A DNA stretch of 64,000 nt from Anaerospora hongkongensis (GCF_004339805.1 NZ_SLUI01000009.1:151809-215808); one strand, 5' to 3'; shown: positions 40,172 to 48,128, counted from the first letter of the stretch. Numbers and translations are program-made. Notes: a model not told the origin generated them from the letters alone.

Positions 40172-41863
40172 ATGAGCAAAAACAAAGTAATACCGTTTAT
40201 AAAGAAAAATGCTCCTGCAAATGAGGGTTTGCAAGGAGCTAATAAACAAAAATTCAATCCTTATCATCCTTATTTTATCAAAAATCAATGCCTATATAAA
40301 GTACCGGATAAATCCGGCAGTGACCCGATTTCTATCAGCAGGGCCGTCCAAATTGTTGAAATTAGGCAGAATGTTGACACGAAGGAGGTTTCCCTGGTAC
40401 TCGAATACGAGTACCAGGGAAATATTGCTCGCAAAGAAATCACTAGAGATATGCTGACCAGAGCAAAAGTAATGCAGCTTATGGCCTATGGCGTGGATGT
40501 TGCCGATCATAATGTGAAGGATGTATTAAGATTTCTAAACATTCAAGAACGTACGATTGCGATTACGCGTACGCATAATCAAACCGGCTTTTGCTTTGAG
40601 GGAGATAAACTGGTGTTTAAGCACGCTACGGCTATTGGTGAGAAATCGGTCTATAACGGCGATTTCAAGCTTCAGCCAAAGGGATCGTTTGATCAGTGGC
40701 TGGCAATTATTGAAGAGCAGGTATTAGGCCATATTCCCTTGGAGTTCGCCCTGATTTTAGGGCTTGCGGCTCCGGTAGCGTCTTTAGTCGGTAAGGCGAC
40801 AGGCCTGGAAGTATTGGTAGTTCACATTTTCGGAAACTCCAGCCAGGGAAAAGCGACTGGACTTCGTCTGGCGGTATCTCCCTTTGGATTGCCTCATATC
40901 AGTGATGGCGGGCTTATCAGAACCTGGAACTGTACATTAAATGCACTCTTAGGTGCTTTAAGAAACAATCATGGTATTCCGCTGGCTTTTGACGAAGCAT
41001 CCATGACGGATGCAAACTTTAGTAAGCTAATCTACATGGTAACAAGCGGTCAGGACAAAGAACGCCTGAATAAGGACAGTCAGCGTGAGAAAGCGGCTCA
41101 ATGGTCGGGCTTGTATTTGTCCAGCGGCGAACATGCGCTTACCGCAAAAACTCTGCAGAATATCGGCATTCCCATGCGCCTGATGGAAGTCGGAAATATT
41201 GAATGGACGAAATCGGCAGAGCACGCCGATGCAATTAAGGAGGGGCTGCTTAGCCATTATGGTTTTGCCGGACCAAAATTCGTAGAGTGGTTACTGGAGC
41301 AAGGAATTGATGAGGTAATGAGCTGCTGGAAGAAATGGAAACAACAATTTTTGGACGGGATGCAGGAGCCTGATCAGTTTGCGAGCCGGATCGCGGATAG
41401 AATGGGAATTCTACTAGCGACAGCGGAAATGGCCGGACAGGCGTTAAGTCTTAATTTTAACATTGAGGGAGTAAAGACGTTCTTGCTAAAACACGCAAAG
41501 GAGGCAGGCGGCAATCGCGACCTAGGGGCGAAAGCGTATGAATATTTTATGAACACGGTAGTTCAGATGGGAAAAAACTTTTCAACCGACTTATGTGAGG
41601 TAAAACCGCAAAATGAGCATTGGGGCAAGATTACCCATGATGCAAATCGCAATTGGGATGAAATCTACATTCTGCCAAATAAGTTCCGGGAAATAATCAA
41701 AGCGGGTGGTTTTGAAGATCCGAGCATCATTTTAAAAATTTGGAAAGACCGTAACCTGCTGAATTATGAAAAGAGCAAGCTAACCAGGAAAAAGGTGCTT
41801 GTCAAAGGGCACTCACAAGACGTGTATGTTATTAAAGCCGTAAACAATGTAGCATCCGATTAG
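40172..41863 (+). CDS. DUF927-type ATPase/helicase-like protein
   Basis: 563-residue mobile-element protein. A DUF927-like core shows a P-loop variant HIFGNSSQGKATGLRLAVSPFG (Gly-rich loop with GKAT instead of GKTT) and a Walker B-like PLAFDEASMTD. A conserved LYLSSGEHAL segment then has the usual sensor-like position. DUF927 proteins are found in integrated elements and plasmids, often with primase or helicase roles. ATG 40172 is favoured (AGGTGG upstream) over ATG 40109. A perfect 15-bp inverted repeat lies inside the gene at 40389-40422. It is followed by about 230 bp of non-coding DNA. Confidence 0.75.
   Translation: MSKNKVIPFIKKNAPANEGLQGANKQKFNPYHPYFIKNQCLYKVPDKSGSDPISISRAVQIVEIRQNVDTKEVSLVLEYEYQGNIARKEITRDMLTRAKVMQLMAYGVDVADHNVKDVLRFLNIQERTIAITRTHNQTGFCFEGDKLVFKHATAIGEKSVYNGDFKLQPKGSFDQWLAIIEEQVLGHIPLEFALILGLAAPVASLVGKATGLEVLVVHIFGNSSQGKATGLRLAVSPFGLPHISDGGLIRTWNCTLNALLGALRNNHGIPLAFDEASMTDANFSKLIYMVTSGQDKERLNKDSQREKAAQWSGLYLSSGEHALTAKTLQNIGIPMRLMEVGNIEWTKSAEHADAIKEGLLSHYGFAGPKFVEWLLEQGIDEVMSCWKKWKQQFLDGMQEPDQFASRIADRMGILLATAEMAGQALSLNFNIEGVKTFLLKHAKEAGGNRDLGAKAYEYFMNTVVQMGKNFSTDLCEVKPQNEHWGKITHDANRNWDEIYILPNKFREIIKAGGFEDPSIILKIWKDRNLLNYEKSKLTRKKVLVKGHSQDVYVIKAVNNVASD
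40389..40422 (+). repeat. Perfect inverted repeat inside the DUF927 gene
   Basis: TTTCCCTGGTACTCG (40389-40403), loop AATA, and the exact complement (40408-40422). It encodes part of VSLVLEYEYQGN, so the symmetry also gives the YEY repeat. AAGGAGG sits just 5'. It could be an RNA structure controlling expression or an operator. Confidence 0.8.
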
Positions 41864-41892
41864 CGGTGCTACCACCTGCTAGCTACCAAGCT

Positions 41893-41949
41893 AAAAGGGT
41901 GTTGGAAAGGCTATGACCCAATATAGCTTTTTAAAAAGCTCACCCTTTT
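41893..41949 (+). terminator. Structured region after the DUF927 gene
   Basis: AAAAGGGTG (41893-41901) pairs with CACCCTTTT (41941-41949) around an internal 16-nt palindrome AGCTTTTTAAAAAGCT (41925-41940). It is possibly a terminator. The rest of 41864-42094 shows no gene. Confidence 0.5.
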
Positions 41950-42094
41950 CACCAATTAAATTTTGTAAATCTAAAAAAATAAGTAATATAGGGAACTTAA
42001 AAAAATGCTGTATTTTGGTACTGGGTAAGAGAGTGGAATGGGTAAAAACCGTATTTAGCAGTTAGAGAATTGAGAATAATGGGGGAGAACAATC

Positions 42095-42580
42095 ATGGAT
42101 ATGAATCAATATGATCAATACGAAGCAATTGCTGAAGAAAATGAGCAGGAGTTAAGAGGCGATGAGGATGCGAATCTGTATATTTGGAATGAACCGATCC
42201 GTGGTCCGCGTTTGCCGGAAGGCGAATATCAGGCTAAAGTCGGGAGAATATCGGCAGAACGGATGCAAGGCGCTTATGGAGAGTGGATTAAAATTACAAT
42301 TCCGTTTATTATCTTCAGTGAGGAAATTCTGGACAATATTGCAGTGTGCTTCAGGGCAAGTAAAAGTCTGAGACCTGATGGAAGAATGTATCCGATCGTT
42401 AAAGGAATCCTGGGGACGGAACCGGAATCAGGTTTTGACTTTAAGCGGCTTGAAGGCAAAGTAGTTAAGGTTGTGCTTGAACATCAGGCGGACAAATATG
42501 GAGATATATGGGAAAATGTAGTCTCGGTTAAAAAAGTTCCGACTGAAAGAAAGAGGCCGATGCCGGTAAGAGTGGGGTAG
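42095..42580 (+). CDS. Hypothetical island protein (161 aa), possibly single-strand-binding-like
   Basis: Unrecognised protein of the type found in phages and integrative elements. An acidic N terminus (EAIAEENEQELRGDEDAN) precedes a beta-rich core: GEYQAKVGRI, EWIKITIPFIIF, the VCFRASKSLRPDGRMYPIVKGILG segment and LEGKVVKVVLEHQADKYGDIWENVVSV. The spacing of strands and the final basic tail (TERKRPMPVRVG) resemble OB-fold DNA-binding proteins of mobile elements, but this is only a shape-based guess. ATG 42095 follows GGGGGAG. It is separated from its neighbours by 130-230 bp gaps. Confidence 0.65.
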   Translation: MDMNQYDQYEAIAEENEQELRGDEDANLYIWNEPIRGPRLPEGEYQAKVGRISAERMQGAYGEWIKITIPFIIFSEEILDNIAVCFRASKSLRPDGRMYPIVKGILGTEPESGFDFKRLEGKVVKVVLEHQADKYGDIWENVVSVKKVPTERKRPMPVRVG

Positions 42581-42706
42581 TTGTATTAGATTCCAAACTG
42601 ACAATACTGCTAAACTGAATCGTAGCAAATATCAAACATATATTATTTCCTTGAATACTGAGGGCTGGCCAACTTTTCCGCCAGTCCCAATCAAGGGAGT
42701 GAAGGT

Positions 42707-43138
42707 ATGTACATCATCAAAACCATGGCCGATGTCAGGCGGCTAAAACTTGCAGGCAGCATCAGCCCAGAACTTGCCGCCCATTTCGCACGGAAAATGA
42801 ACCGGCTTAGGGAGAATTTTGCCCCCGAATTGGATCTGGAAGAGTTCAATCTGGAAACACATGGGGTATTCGGCATATTGGAGCCAGCTGACCAAGATCT
42901 TACCGCCATTGGACTTCCCGAATCTTTAGCGCTCATCATGCCCGAATGGGTCAGTCGGTTGGCGGTCGCAGGCGAGGTTTTCTATGTTCTTTATCTCATG
43001 GCAGATAATGACTTTATTGATCAAGTGTACCTGCCGGATGCTATTATGCCGGATAAAATCCGTCTGTGGCTGTCCGAACAGCCTGCTGAAGAGGAAAGTG
43101 AGGAGGACATTGATGATAATGCCATCCACCCTTTCTAA
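42707..43138 (+). CDS. Hypothetical island protein (143 aa) upstream of radC
   Basis: Unrecognised. The N-terminal half is helical (DVRRLKLAGSISPELAAHFARKMNRLRENFAPELDLEEF); the C-terminal half is acidic and ends EEESEEDIDDNAIHPF. ATG 42707 follows GGAGTGAAGG. The preceding gap carries TTCCTTGAATACTGA (42647-42661), one base different from the motif before the 39468 gene. Its end overlaps radC by 26 bp, and the radC Shine-Dalgarno sequence lies inside its coding sequence, so both are co-translated. Confidence 0.65.
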   Translation: MYIIKTMADVRRLKLAGSISPELAAHFARKMNRLRENFAPELDLEEFNLETHGVFGILEPADQDLTAIGLPESLALIMPEWVSRLAVAGEVFYVLYLMADNDFIDQVYLPDAIMPDKIRLWLSEQPAEEESEEDIDDNAIHPF

Positions 43139-43724
43139 CGTGACTGACGAGACCCTTTTAGAGGCTGTTTTACCTAAGCCTGCAGTGCGGGAGTTAATGG
43201 CTGAGTATGGCAGTGTTCAGCAGGCGCTTTTGCAGACTTATCCGCAGGAATTAAAGCTGATTAAAGGGATTGGTCCGGTTAAGGCCAGACAGCTTCAGTA
43301 CCTGTGTGAACTGGCTAAACGTATCTATCGCGCAGACAGCAAGCTGCCGCCTGTTATCCGTGGCCCGCAGGATGTATTTGACCGGGTGCTGGACATGCAA
43401 TACTTGCCCGTCGAGCAATTTCGGGTGCTCTACCTCAATACAAGAAACGGCGTCATAGCCGAAGAAGCGGTATCACAAGGGACACTCAACGCCGCTCTTG
43501 TCGGTCCGCGAGAATTGTTCCGCAGGGCTGTACGCCTTATGGCCGCTATCGTGATTCTGGTTCACAACCATCCCAGCGGTGATCCCGCACCGAGTCAGGA
43601 GGATATTGCGCTCACGAAAAACCTTGCTGCTGCAGGTGAGATTTTGGGCATTGCCGTTGCCGATCACCTCATCATCGGTAAAGGGAAGTATATCAGTTTT
43701 AAGGAAAAAGGCTTGCTTGCGTGA
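43113..43724 (+). CDS. radC: RadC-family JAB/MPN metalloprotein
   Basis: 203 residues. An N-terminal helix-hairpin-helix (LKLIKGIGPVKARQLQYL) is followed by the RadC JAB domain with the zinc signature LVHNHPSGDPAPSQED (H-x-H and D ligands), ending LIIGKGKYISFKEKGLL. Once called a DNA repair protein, RadC is now mostly seen as a mobile-element-associated protein of unknown activity. ATG 43113 is used with AGGAGG 6 nt upstream; longer frames have no such site. It precedes the serine recombinase module. Confidence 0.88.
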   Translation: MIMPSTLSNVTDETLLEAVLPKPAVRELMAEYGSVQQALLQTYPQELKLIKGIGPVKARQLQYLCELAKRIYRADSKLPPVIRGPQDVFDRVLDMQYLPVEQFRVLYLNTRNGVIAEEAVSQGTLNAALVGPRELFRRAVRLMAAIVILVHNHPSGDPAPSQEDIALTKNLAAAGEILGIAVADHLIIGKGKYISFKEKGLLA

Positions 43725-43753
43725 GTAGCCGCTGCCTCAAAGGAGGTGACGGC

Positions 43754-43822
43754 GTGAATCCCTGGCTGGGTATCGTATTTTTCATTTTGAAAACCATTCT
43801 AGAGGAACGTTACCGGAAGTAA
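43754..43822 (+). CDS. Possible 22-residue hydrophobic peptide
   Basis: GTG 43754 follows AAAGGAGGTGACGGC, one of the best ribosome-binding sites in the island. The frame encodes VNPWLGIVFFILKTILEERYRK: a short membrane-compatible helix with a basic end. It is too short for certainty, and the Shine-Dalgarno sequence is the main support. Confidence 0.35.
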   Translation: MNPWLGIVFFILKTILEERYRK

Positions 43823-43969
43823 TGCTATTTTTGACAAGAAAGCTGCAGGCCAACCAACCCGCTGCCAAAGCGGAGTTGGTTTGGCAAAAGCGGCAACAAA
43901 CGAAAACCCGACCAGCTTTTCTGCTCTCTGAAAGAGGGACAAACAGTCGGGGAGGGGAGAGTTAGCAGC

Positions 43970-44209
43970 ATGGCAAACGTAAAGTACTGTACAGCAAAAC
44001 CGCAGCATTTGACCACCTACCAAACCAGCTTGTCCAGGGACAGCTTAAAATGCGGCTACTACAAGCCGCTTAGCGTAACTGTCGTTCGGGAAACACCGCT
44101 GGATGAAAGCACCAGAGAGGCCTTTTATCATCCGGCAGTCGTCCTTTTAGATAAAATTTCTAAAGTAAAAAACAGCTCAGACCGGAAAGAGGGTGAGGTC
44201 AATGGTTAG
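43970..44209 (+). CDS. Hypothetical small protein (79 aa) coupled to the serine recombinase
   Basis: Unrecognised, basic, with paired Cys (KYCTAKPQH and LKCGYY). GGGGAGGGG precedes ATG 43970. Its stop overlaps the recombinase start (ATGGTTAG), so it is translated just before the recombinase. Small proteins directly upstream of large serine recombinases can be directionality factors, and this one is a candidate; that is inference from position only. Confidence 0.6.
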   Translation: MANVKYCTAKPQHLTTYQTSLSRDSLKCGYYKPLSVTVVRETPLDESTREAFYHPAVVLLDKISKVKNSSDRKEGEVNG

Positions 44210-45791
44210 AAGAGCCGTCATCTACGCCCGGTTTTCCAGTGACAACCAGCGGGATGAATCCATTGACGCCCAAATCCGGGCCGCTGAGGACTATGCGCGG
44301 CGCAACAGCCTGCAAATCGTGGAAGTGTACAAGGACAAAGCCAAATCAGCCACGACCGACAGGCGGCCTGACTTTCAGCGTATGATTGAAGACAGTGAAA
44401 AAGGCTTGTTTGATGTTCTGATTGTACACAAGTTAGACCGCTTCAGCCGCGACAAGTATGACAATGTTTACTACAAACGGAGATTGCGGAAAAATGGTGT
44501 TTCCATCATGAGTGTTTTGGAAAATCTTGATGATTCGCCGGAAAGCATCATGATGGAATCCGTACTGGAAGGTATGGCCATGTACTACAGCCGTAACTTG
44601 GCCCGTGAGGTCATGAAGGGCATGCGGGAGAATGCCTATCAGTGCAAGCATACGGGAGGTCTACCCCCGCTAGGATATGATGTGGACAAGGAGACTAAGC
44701 AGTATGTCATTAACGAGCAGGAGGCTCAGGCCGTCCGTATGATGTTTCAGATGTACCTTGACGGGTGCGGCTATGACAGAATCATTAACGAACTGAACGC
44801 CAGAAGGTACAAGACCAAGAAAGGCAAGCCCTTTGGCAAGAACAGCATTCATGACATTCTAGCCAATGAAAAGTACAGCGGCGTCTATATATTCAACCGG
44901 GCCAAGGCCAAGGATGCCGAGGGCAGGCGCAACAATCACGAAGCCAAGAATGATGACGACATTATTCGCGTGCCGGGAGGTATGCCTGCTATCATTGACC
45001 CGGCAATGTTCAGTCAGGCACAGAAAAAGATGCAGACCAACAAGCGTCAGCCGGGAGCCTACAAGGCTAAAGAGGTATACCTGCTGAGCGGGCTTATCGT
45101 ATGCGGCGAATGCCTGACGAAAAAAGGACGCAACCCCGCCATGATGGGCAATGTCAAGTATTCCGGCAGGAACAAGAACAAGCACGTAACGTACCGCTGC
45201 GGCAACCGGGAACGCACAAAAGGCTGTGACAACAAGGAACTGCGCCGCGAGTATATCGAAGCGTATGTGCTGCAGGAATTGGAACGGCGGATTTTCAACG
45301 ACAAAGCCATCCCCTACCTGGTGAGAAAGCTTAACGAGTATCAGGATAGCCTTTACAGCGGTCACGAAAGCGAAGTAGCTCGGCTGAAGGCCCTGCTTGG
45401 TGAAGTGGAAAAGCAGATAGGCAACATTGTGGATGCGGTAGCTAAGGGGCATGGAACAGCATTACTTGCCAAACTGGGTGAGTTGGAACAAGAAAAGGCC
45501 AAAACGGAAGCTGCTCTGCTAAATATTCAGTCCCGCCATACCAGAACGCCGGTTACGGAAGAGGGACTCAAAGACTTGTTCGGGATGTTTCGGCAGTTTG
45601 TGACCGAGCGAAACATCCCCGAAGTCAAGAAATTCATTGGTAACTATGTTGAAAAGGTTATCGTTTACAAAGACCACGTCGAAGTGGTCTTTTTCCTTTT
45701 GTACGGCCAAGAAAAGCAAGCGGACGCTTATCACTTCTCAGCTGAAATCAGCCGAAGAAAACTGCTGCGCTTGCTGCTAAAAGCGGCCTAA
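44202..45791 (+). CDS. Large serine recombinase
   Basis: 529-residue site-specific recombinase. The N-terminal resolvase catalytic domain begins RRAVIYARFSSDNQRDESIDAQ (nucleophile Ser in RFSS) and has LIVHKLDRFSRDKYDN and LEGMAMYYSRNLAREV. A recombinase domain (GLPPLGYDVD to GMPAIIDPAMF) and a zinc-ribbon region follow, with CGEC and a later CGNRERTKGCDN. Then comes the long coiled coil typical of large serine integrases. ATG 44202 is used. Such enzymes usually sit next to their attachment site, but here the gene lies in the middle of the repeat-bounded island. This suggests a nested or composite element, or excision of something smaller. Confidence 0.93.
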   Translation: MVRRAVIYARFSSDNQRDESIDAQIRAAEDYARRNSLQIVEVYKDKAKSATTDRRPDFQRMIEDSEKGLFDVLIVHKLDRFSRDKYDNVYYKRRLRKNGVSIMSVLENLDDSPESIMMESVLEGMAMYYSRNLAREVMKGMRENAYQCKHTGGLPPLGYDVDKETKQYVINEQEAQAVRMMFQMYLDGCGYDRIINELNARRYKTKKGKPFGKNSIHDILANEKYSGVYIFNRAKAKDAEGRRNNHEAKNDDDIIRVPGGMPAIIDPAMFSQAQKKMQTNKRQPGAYKAKEVYLLSGLIVCGECLTKKGRNPAMMGNVKYSGRNKNKHVTYRCGNRERTKGCDNKELRREYIEAYVLQELERRIFNDKAIPYLVRKLNEYQDSLYSGHESEVARLKALLGEVEKQIGNIVDAVAKGHGTALLAKLGELEQEKAKTEAALLNIQSRHTRTPVTEEGLKDLFGMFRQFVTERNIPEVKKFIGNYVEKVIVYKDHVEVVFFLLYGQEKQADAYHFSAEISRRKLLRLLLKAA

Positions 45792-45924
45792 TTTTATCTA
45801 TAGGCAGAATTGAGAAAGACCGACGCGTTAGGATTGGTTACGTGATAGGGCAGCTTGGCAGCCAAAGCAAAGGCAGGCAGATGGTTTTTCATTCCTGGCT
45901 GGGATTACTGTTAGATAAACGAAA

Positions 45925-45954
45925 AAACGCGTCACCAGAACGGTAAACGCGTTT
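45925..45954 (-). terminator. Terminator of the XRE regulator gene (minus strand)
   Basis: AAACGCGT / ACGCGTTT stem (8 bp); on the minus strand it is followed by TTTTC. It lies 100 bp beyond the XRE stop codon. Confidence 0.6.
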
Positions 45955-45980
45955 AAGGGCATAAGGAATAGGCAGACATA

Positions 45981-46009
45981 TTGACACTCTTTGAATACTA
46001 TAGTATTCT
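45981..46009 (+). promoter_or_regulatory. Strong promoter overlapped by a palindromic operator
   Basis: TTGACA (45981-45986), 17-bp spacer, TATTCT (46004-46009). The perfect 16-bp palindrome GAATACTATAGTATTC (45993-46008) overlaps the spacer and -10. It points rightward, into the 3' end of the XRE gene in antisense. A second half-copy, ACTATAGTATTC, is at 46317-46328 upstream of that gene. Confidence 0.7.
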
Positions 46010-46054
46010 ATCGGTAGCATATTGTCATATTTTGCATAATGCTGTGCGAAAAAG

Positions 46055-46276
46055 CTAGTCTTGATTTTGCTCCAATTCGATCATCAACTGAACTAATGTG
46101 ATGCCAAGCTCGCTTGATATTTTGGCCATTACCCCGAGGGAGGGACTTTTGAGGCCCCGTTCCAGTTGGCTGATGTAGGTACGGTGCAGACCGACGTTGG
46201 CGGCAAATTCTTCCTGACTCAAGCCTTTTTCCGTTCTTAATTTCTTTAAAACTTGTCCAAAAATTTTATCAATCAT
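46055..46276 (-). CDS. XRE-family (Cro/C1-type) repressor, 73 aa
   Basis: Small DNA-binding protein that is nearly all helix-turn-helix: GQVLKKLRTEKGLSQEEFAANVGLHRTYISQLERGLKSPSLGVMAKISSELGI. Likely a homodimer recognising palindromes. The repeated ACTATAGTATTC sequences flanking it (45997-46008 and 46317-46328) are obvious candidate operators, suggesting autoregulation. The start is ATG 46276; a GTG at 46282 is possible, and neither has a strong Shine-Dalgarno sequence. It is the only minus-strand gene of the island and may control the rightward accessory genes. Confidence 0.85.
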   Translation of the reverse strand: MIDKIFGQVLKKLRTEKGLSQEEFAANVGLHRTYISQLERGLKSPSLGVMAKISSELGITLVQLMIELEQNQD

Positions 46277-46316
46277 ATTCACACTATATGATTGATGGAG
46301 AGTATTGGTCTACAGA

Positions 46317-46328
46317 CTATAGTATTCA
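46317..46328. promoter_or_regulatory. Second XRE-type operator half
   Basis: ACTATAGTATTC, identical to twelve bases of the 45993-46008 palindrome, 41 bp upstream of the XRE start codon. Confidence 0.55.
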
Positions 46329-46493
46329 AAAAAGATAGATCAGAAATAGGGATTTAGCCAGACTTTGTGAATGAATTTTTGTACCATAAGGAAATTGAAA
46401 TGGCTAGGATTGGAGGTTGGGTAAAAAGCAGATTCAAAGAGAGATTTCGTAGCAAGCGTTTGTATCTTATTTAGCTAAAGGAGAGAGAAGATT

Positions 46494-46655
46494 ATGCATT
46501 CATTTGGAAGGTCATTACTGAAGTGGATTATCGGGGGGATGATCATAGGGTTTCTGTATGGAATCACTCATCATGGCGTCAGTACCATCAATGCAACAAT
46601 AGGGGCAGGAATCTTTGCCTTCATTGCCCGCTGGTTTTTGACAATGTTCTTTTGA
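46494..46655 (+). CDS. Small two-helix membrane protein (53 aa)
   Basis: ATG 46494 follows AAAGGAGAG. The product MHSFGRSLLKWIIGGMIIGF... has two hydrophobic helices (about residues 8-24 and 33-52) with a short HHG turn between them. No family is recognised; size and topology resemble small phage or toxin-like membrane peptides, but there is no antitoxin signature nearby. It lies 36 bp before the secreted-protein gene and may be co-transcribed with it. Confidence 0.55.
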   Translation: MHSFGRSLLKWIIGGMIIGFLYGITHHGVSTINATIGAGIFAFIARWFLTMFF

Positions 46656-46690
46656 GGACTATTTTTAGTACAACCTAGGAGCGTGTTGAC

Positions 46691-47101
46691 ATGAGAAAAT
46701 TAGGCATGGCAGTACTGATTGGCGTTCTGCTTGTTTTGCAATCTGTTGCAGTATTTGCTGAACCGGCTGTCAGTGAATGGATGTATTCCAACGAGCAACA
46801 GGGCAGCGGATTTTCTATGACCCTCTGGTGTGAGGGGAACAAAGTGTGGGGCCAGCATTCGGGCTGGGCTAGGCATGGAAGTCGCATTGACGATTCCAGG
46901 GACAAAATTTCGATTGAGGGAGCCAGTGAGGACAAGCCCAACGAGTACATTGTACGCTGGCAGAGCGGGTACAGCAATGCCCAAGGCTGGGCGTACCTGA
47001 TCTTTAGCGAGGACGGTACACTATTGTGGCAGGTTTTTCGAGTGCAGGTAGAAGGGGAAAGGTACATACCGAACAAGGCAGTTTTACAGCCGCAGAATTA
47101 G
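46691..47101 (+). CDS. Secreted protein of unknown function (136 aa)
   Basis: Clear signal peptide MRKLGMAVLIGVLLVLQSVAVFA with cleavage after AVFA (about residue 23). The mature part is rich in Trp, Gly and Ser (WMYSNEQQGSG, WCEGNKVWGQHSGWARHGS, RWQSGYSNAQGWAYLIF), suggesting a small beta-sandwich. One Cys only. AGGAG lies 10 nt before ATG 46691. It is followed by its own terminator. No family is recognised, and context (accessory cargo of the island) gives no function. Confidence 0.7.
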   Translation: MRKLGMAVLIGVLLVLQSVAVFAEPAVSEWMYSNEQQGSGFSMTLWCEGNKVWGQHSGWARHGSRIDDSRDKISIEGASEDKPNEYIVRWQSGYSNAQGWAYLIFSEDGTLLWQVFRVQVEGERYIPNKAVLQPQN

Positions 47102-47116
47102 AGGTAATTTAATAGT

Positions 47117-47154
47117 AGACCTATTGGCGAACTATGAGGCCAATAGGTCTTTTC
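47117..47154 (+). terminator. Terminator, first of two look-alikes
   Basis: 12-bp perfect stem AGACCTATTGGC (47117-47128) with GCCAATAGGTCT (47139-47150), then TTTC. It shares AGACCTAT with the terminator at 47676. Confidence 0.85.
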
Positions 47155-47176
47155 ACTTCAATGGGAGGAATTTCGT

Positions 47177-47668
47177 ATGATGACTGATAAGTGCGTAGTC
47201 AAAACGGAAGTGGTGTTTTCCGATGATCGGCGGCACCGCTATTTGCTAAAGAAGGAATGGGACAAAAGCAAGAAAAAGGCAATGGTGCTGATGGTCAATC
47301 CGAGCTATGCAGATGGCATGCTGCTTGACCCTACGACTATGTATGTGATGAACAATCTATACCGCATGGATTTTGGCACAGCGGAAATCGTCAATCTCTT
47401 TTCGACTATTGATGGTAGAAAGAGCATGAAGGATGAAATCGAGCCGGACAATTTAGAGCAGATTTTGGCGTCGGCAGCACGAGTGGATGTAATCGTCATT
47501 GCCTGGGGCAAGGCGGGAGAGAGTAGCAAGGCGGTGCAGAAACGGCAAGAATACTTTCGAGAGAAGTTAGGTGATTTCGCCGACAAAATGCAAATGATTA
47601 GTTTTCATCCTTTGGCTCCGCGAATGCGGTTGCAATGGAATTTGGAAAGCTGTAAAAATGACAAGTAG
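47177..47668 (+). CDS. DUF1643-family protein
   Basis: 163 residues. It matches the DUF1643 pattern: KKAMVLMVNPSYADGMLLDPTT at residues about 34-55 (M-x-N-P-S-x-A and D-x-T), followed by FGTAEIVNLFSTIDG and VDVIVIAWGKAG, then ISFHPLAPRM. The fold is thought to be related to uracil-DNA-glycosylase-like proteins, but activity is unknown. ATG 47177 follows GGGAGGA. These proteins are frequent on phages and plasmids. It is flanked on both sides by similar terminators. Confidence 0.82.
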   Translation: MMTDKCVVKTEVVFSDDRRHRYLLKKEWDKSKKKAMVLMVNPSYADGMLLDPTTMYVMNNLYRMDFGTAEIVNLFSTIDGRKSMKDEIEPDNLEQILASAARVDVIVIAWGKAGESSKAVQKRQEYFREKLGDFADKMQMISFHPLAPRMRLQWNLESCKNDK

Positions 47669-47675
47669 CAACAGT

Positions 47676-47713
47676 AAGACCTATCAGCAATGGGAAAGCT
47701 GATAGGTCTTTTC
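47676..47713 (+). terminator. Terminator, second of two look-alikes
   Basis: 13-bp perfect stem AAGACCTATCAGC (47676-47688) with GCTGATAGGTCTT (47698-47710), then TTC. Confidence 0.85.
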
Positions 47714-47750
47714 TGCGTGTACCGTGAAAATTTGAGAGGGGGACTCCAAA

Positions 47751-48128
47751 ATGTTGAAGATTGCACACGCTAGAAAGATTGCTGGCCTCCAGTTGCCGCA
47801 AGCGGTTGTTACAGTGGTACGGGAGGCTGTAACGGTGCTGGATGCGGAGTACGGTGAAGACAGAGCAGAAGATAGCGGCTACGGCGGCTATGTGCTGGTG
47901 ATGGACTCGGAAAAGGATGTGCGAAGTTTGCCTAATGAGATTCGGACGGCATTGCCAGAGTACATTGACGTTTTTCCTGCTCCGAATGATGAATTTGTGA
48001 GCGTATTGGTTTTGCTTGGCAGCGATTTCGGTGTGGTTGTCATCATGCCAAAACAGTTTCTGAGTCTTACAAGTTGGATTGTATCGACGGAAGAGAACAA
48101 AGGGGTGGGCAACAATGAAGAAAACTAA
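47751..48128 (+). CDS. Hypothetical island protein (125 aa)
   Basis: Unrecognised. Predicted alpha/beta with MLKIAHARKIAGLQLPQAVVTVVREAVTVLDAEYG, an acidic patch (GEDRAEDSGYGGYVLVMDSEKD) and a hydrophobic strand FVSVLVLLGSDFGVVVIMP. ATG 47751 follows GAGAGGGGG. It overlaps the next gene by 14 bp, so the pair is co-translated. The arrangement of two small overlapping genes could suggest an inhibitor or immunity pair, but there is no motif to support that. Confidence 0.6.
   Translation: MLKIAHARKIAGLQLPQAVVTVVREAVTVLDAEYGEDRAEDSGYGGYVLVMDSEKDVRSLPNEIRTALPEYIDVFPAPNDEFVSVLVLLGSDFGVVVIMPKQFLSLTSWIVSTEENKGVGNNEEN

Noticed and set aside
47117..47713. Integron-type gene cassettes with attC sites
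   Set aside because: The stems are simple terminators with T-runs; no attC core sites and no integron integrase are visible.
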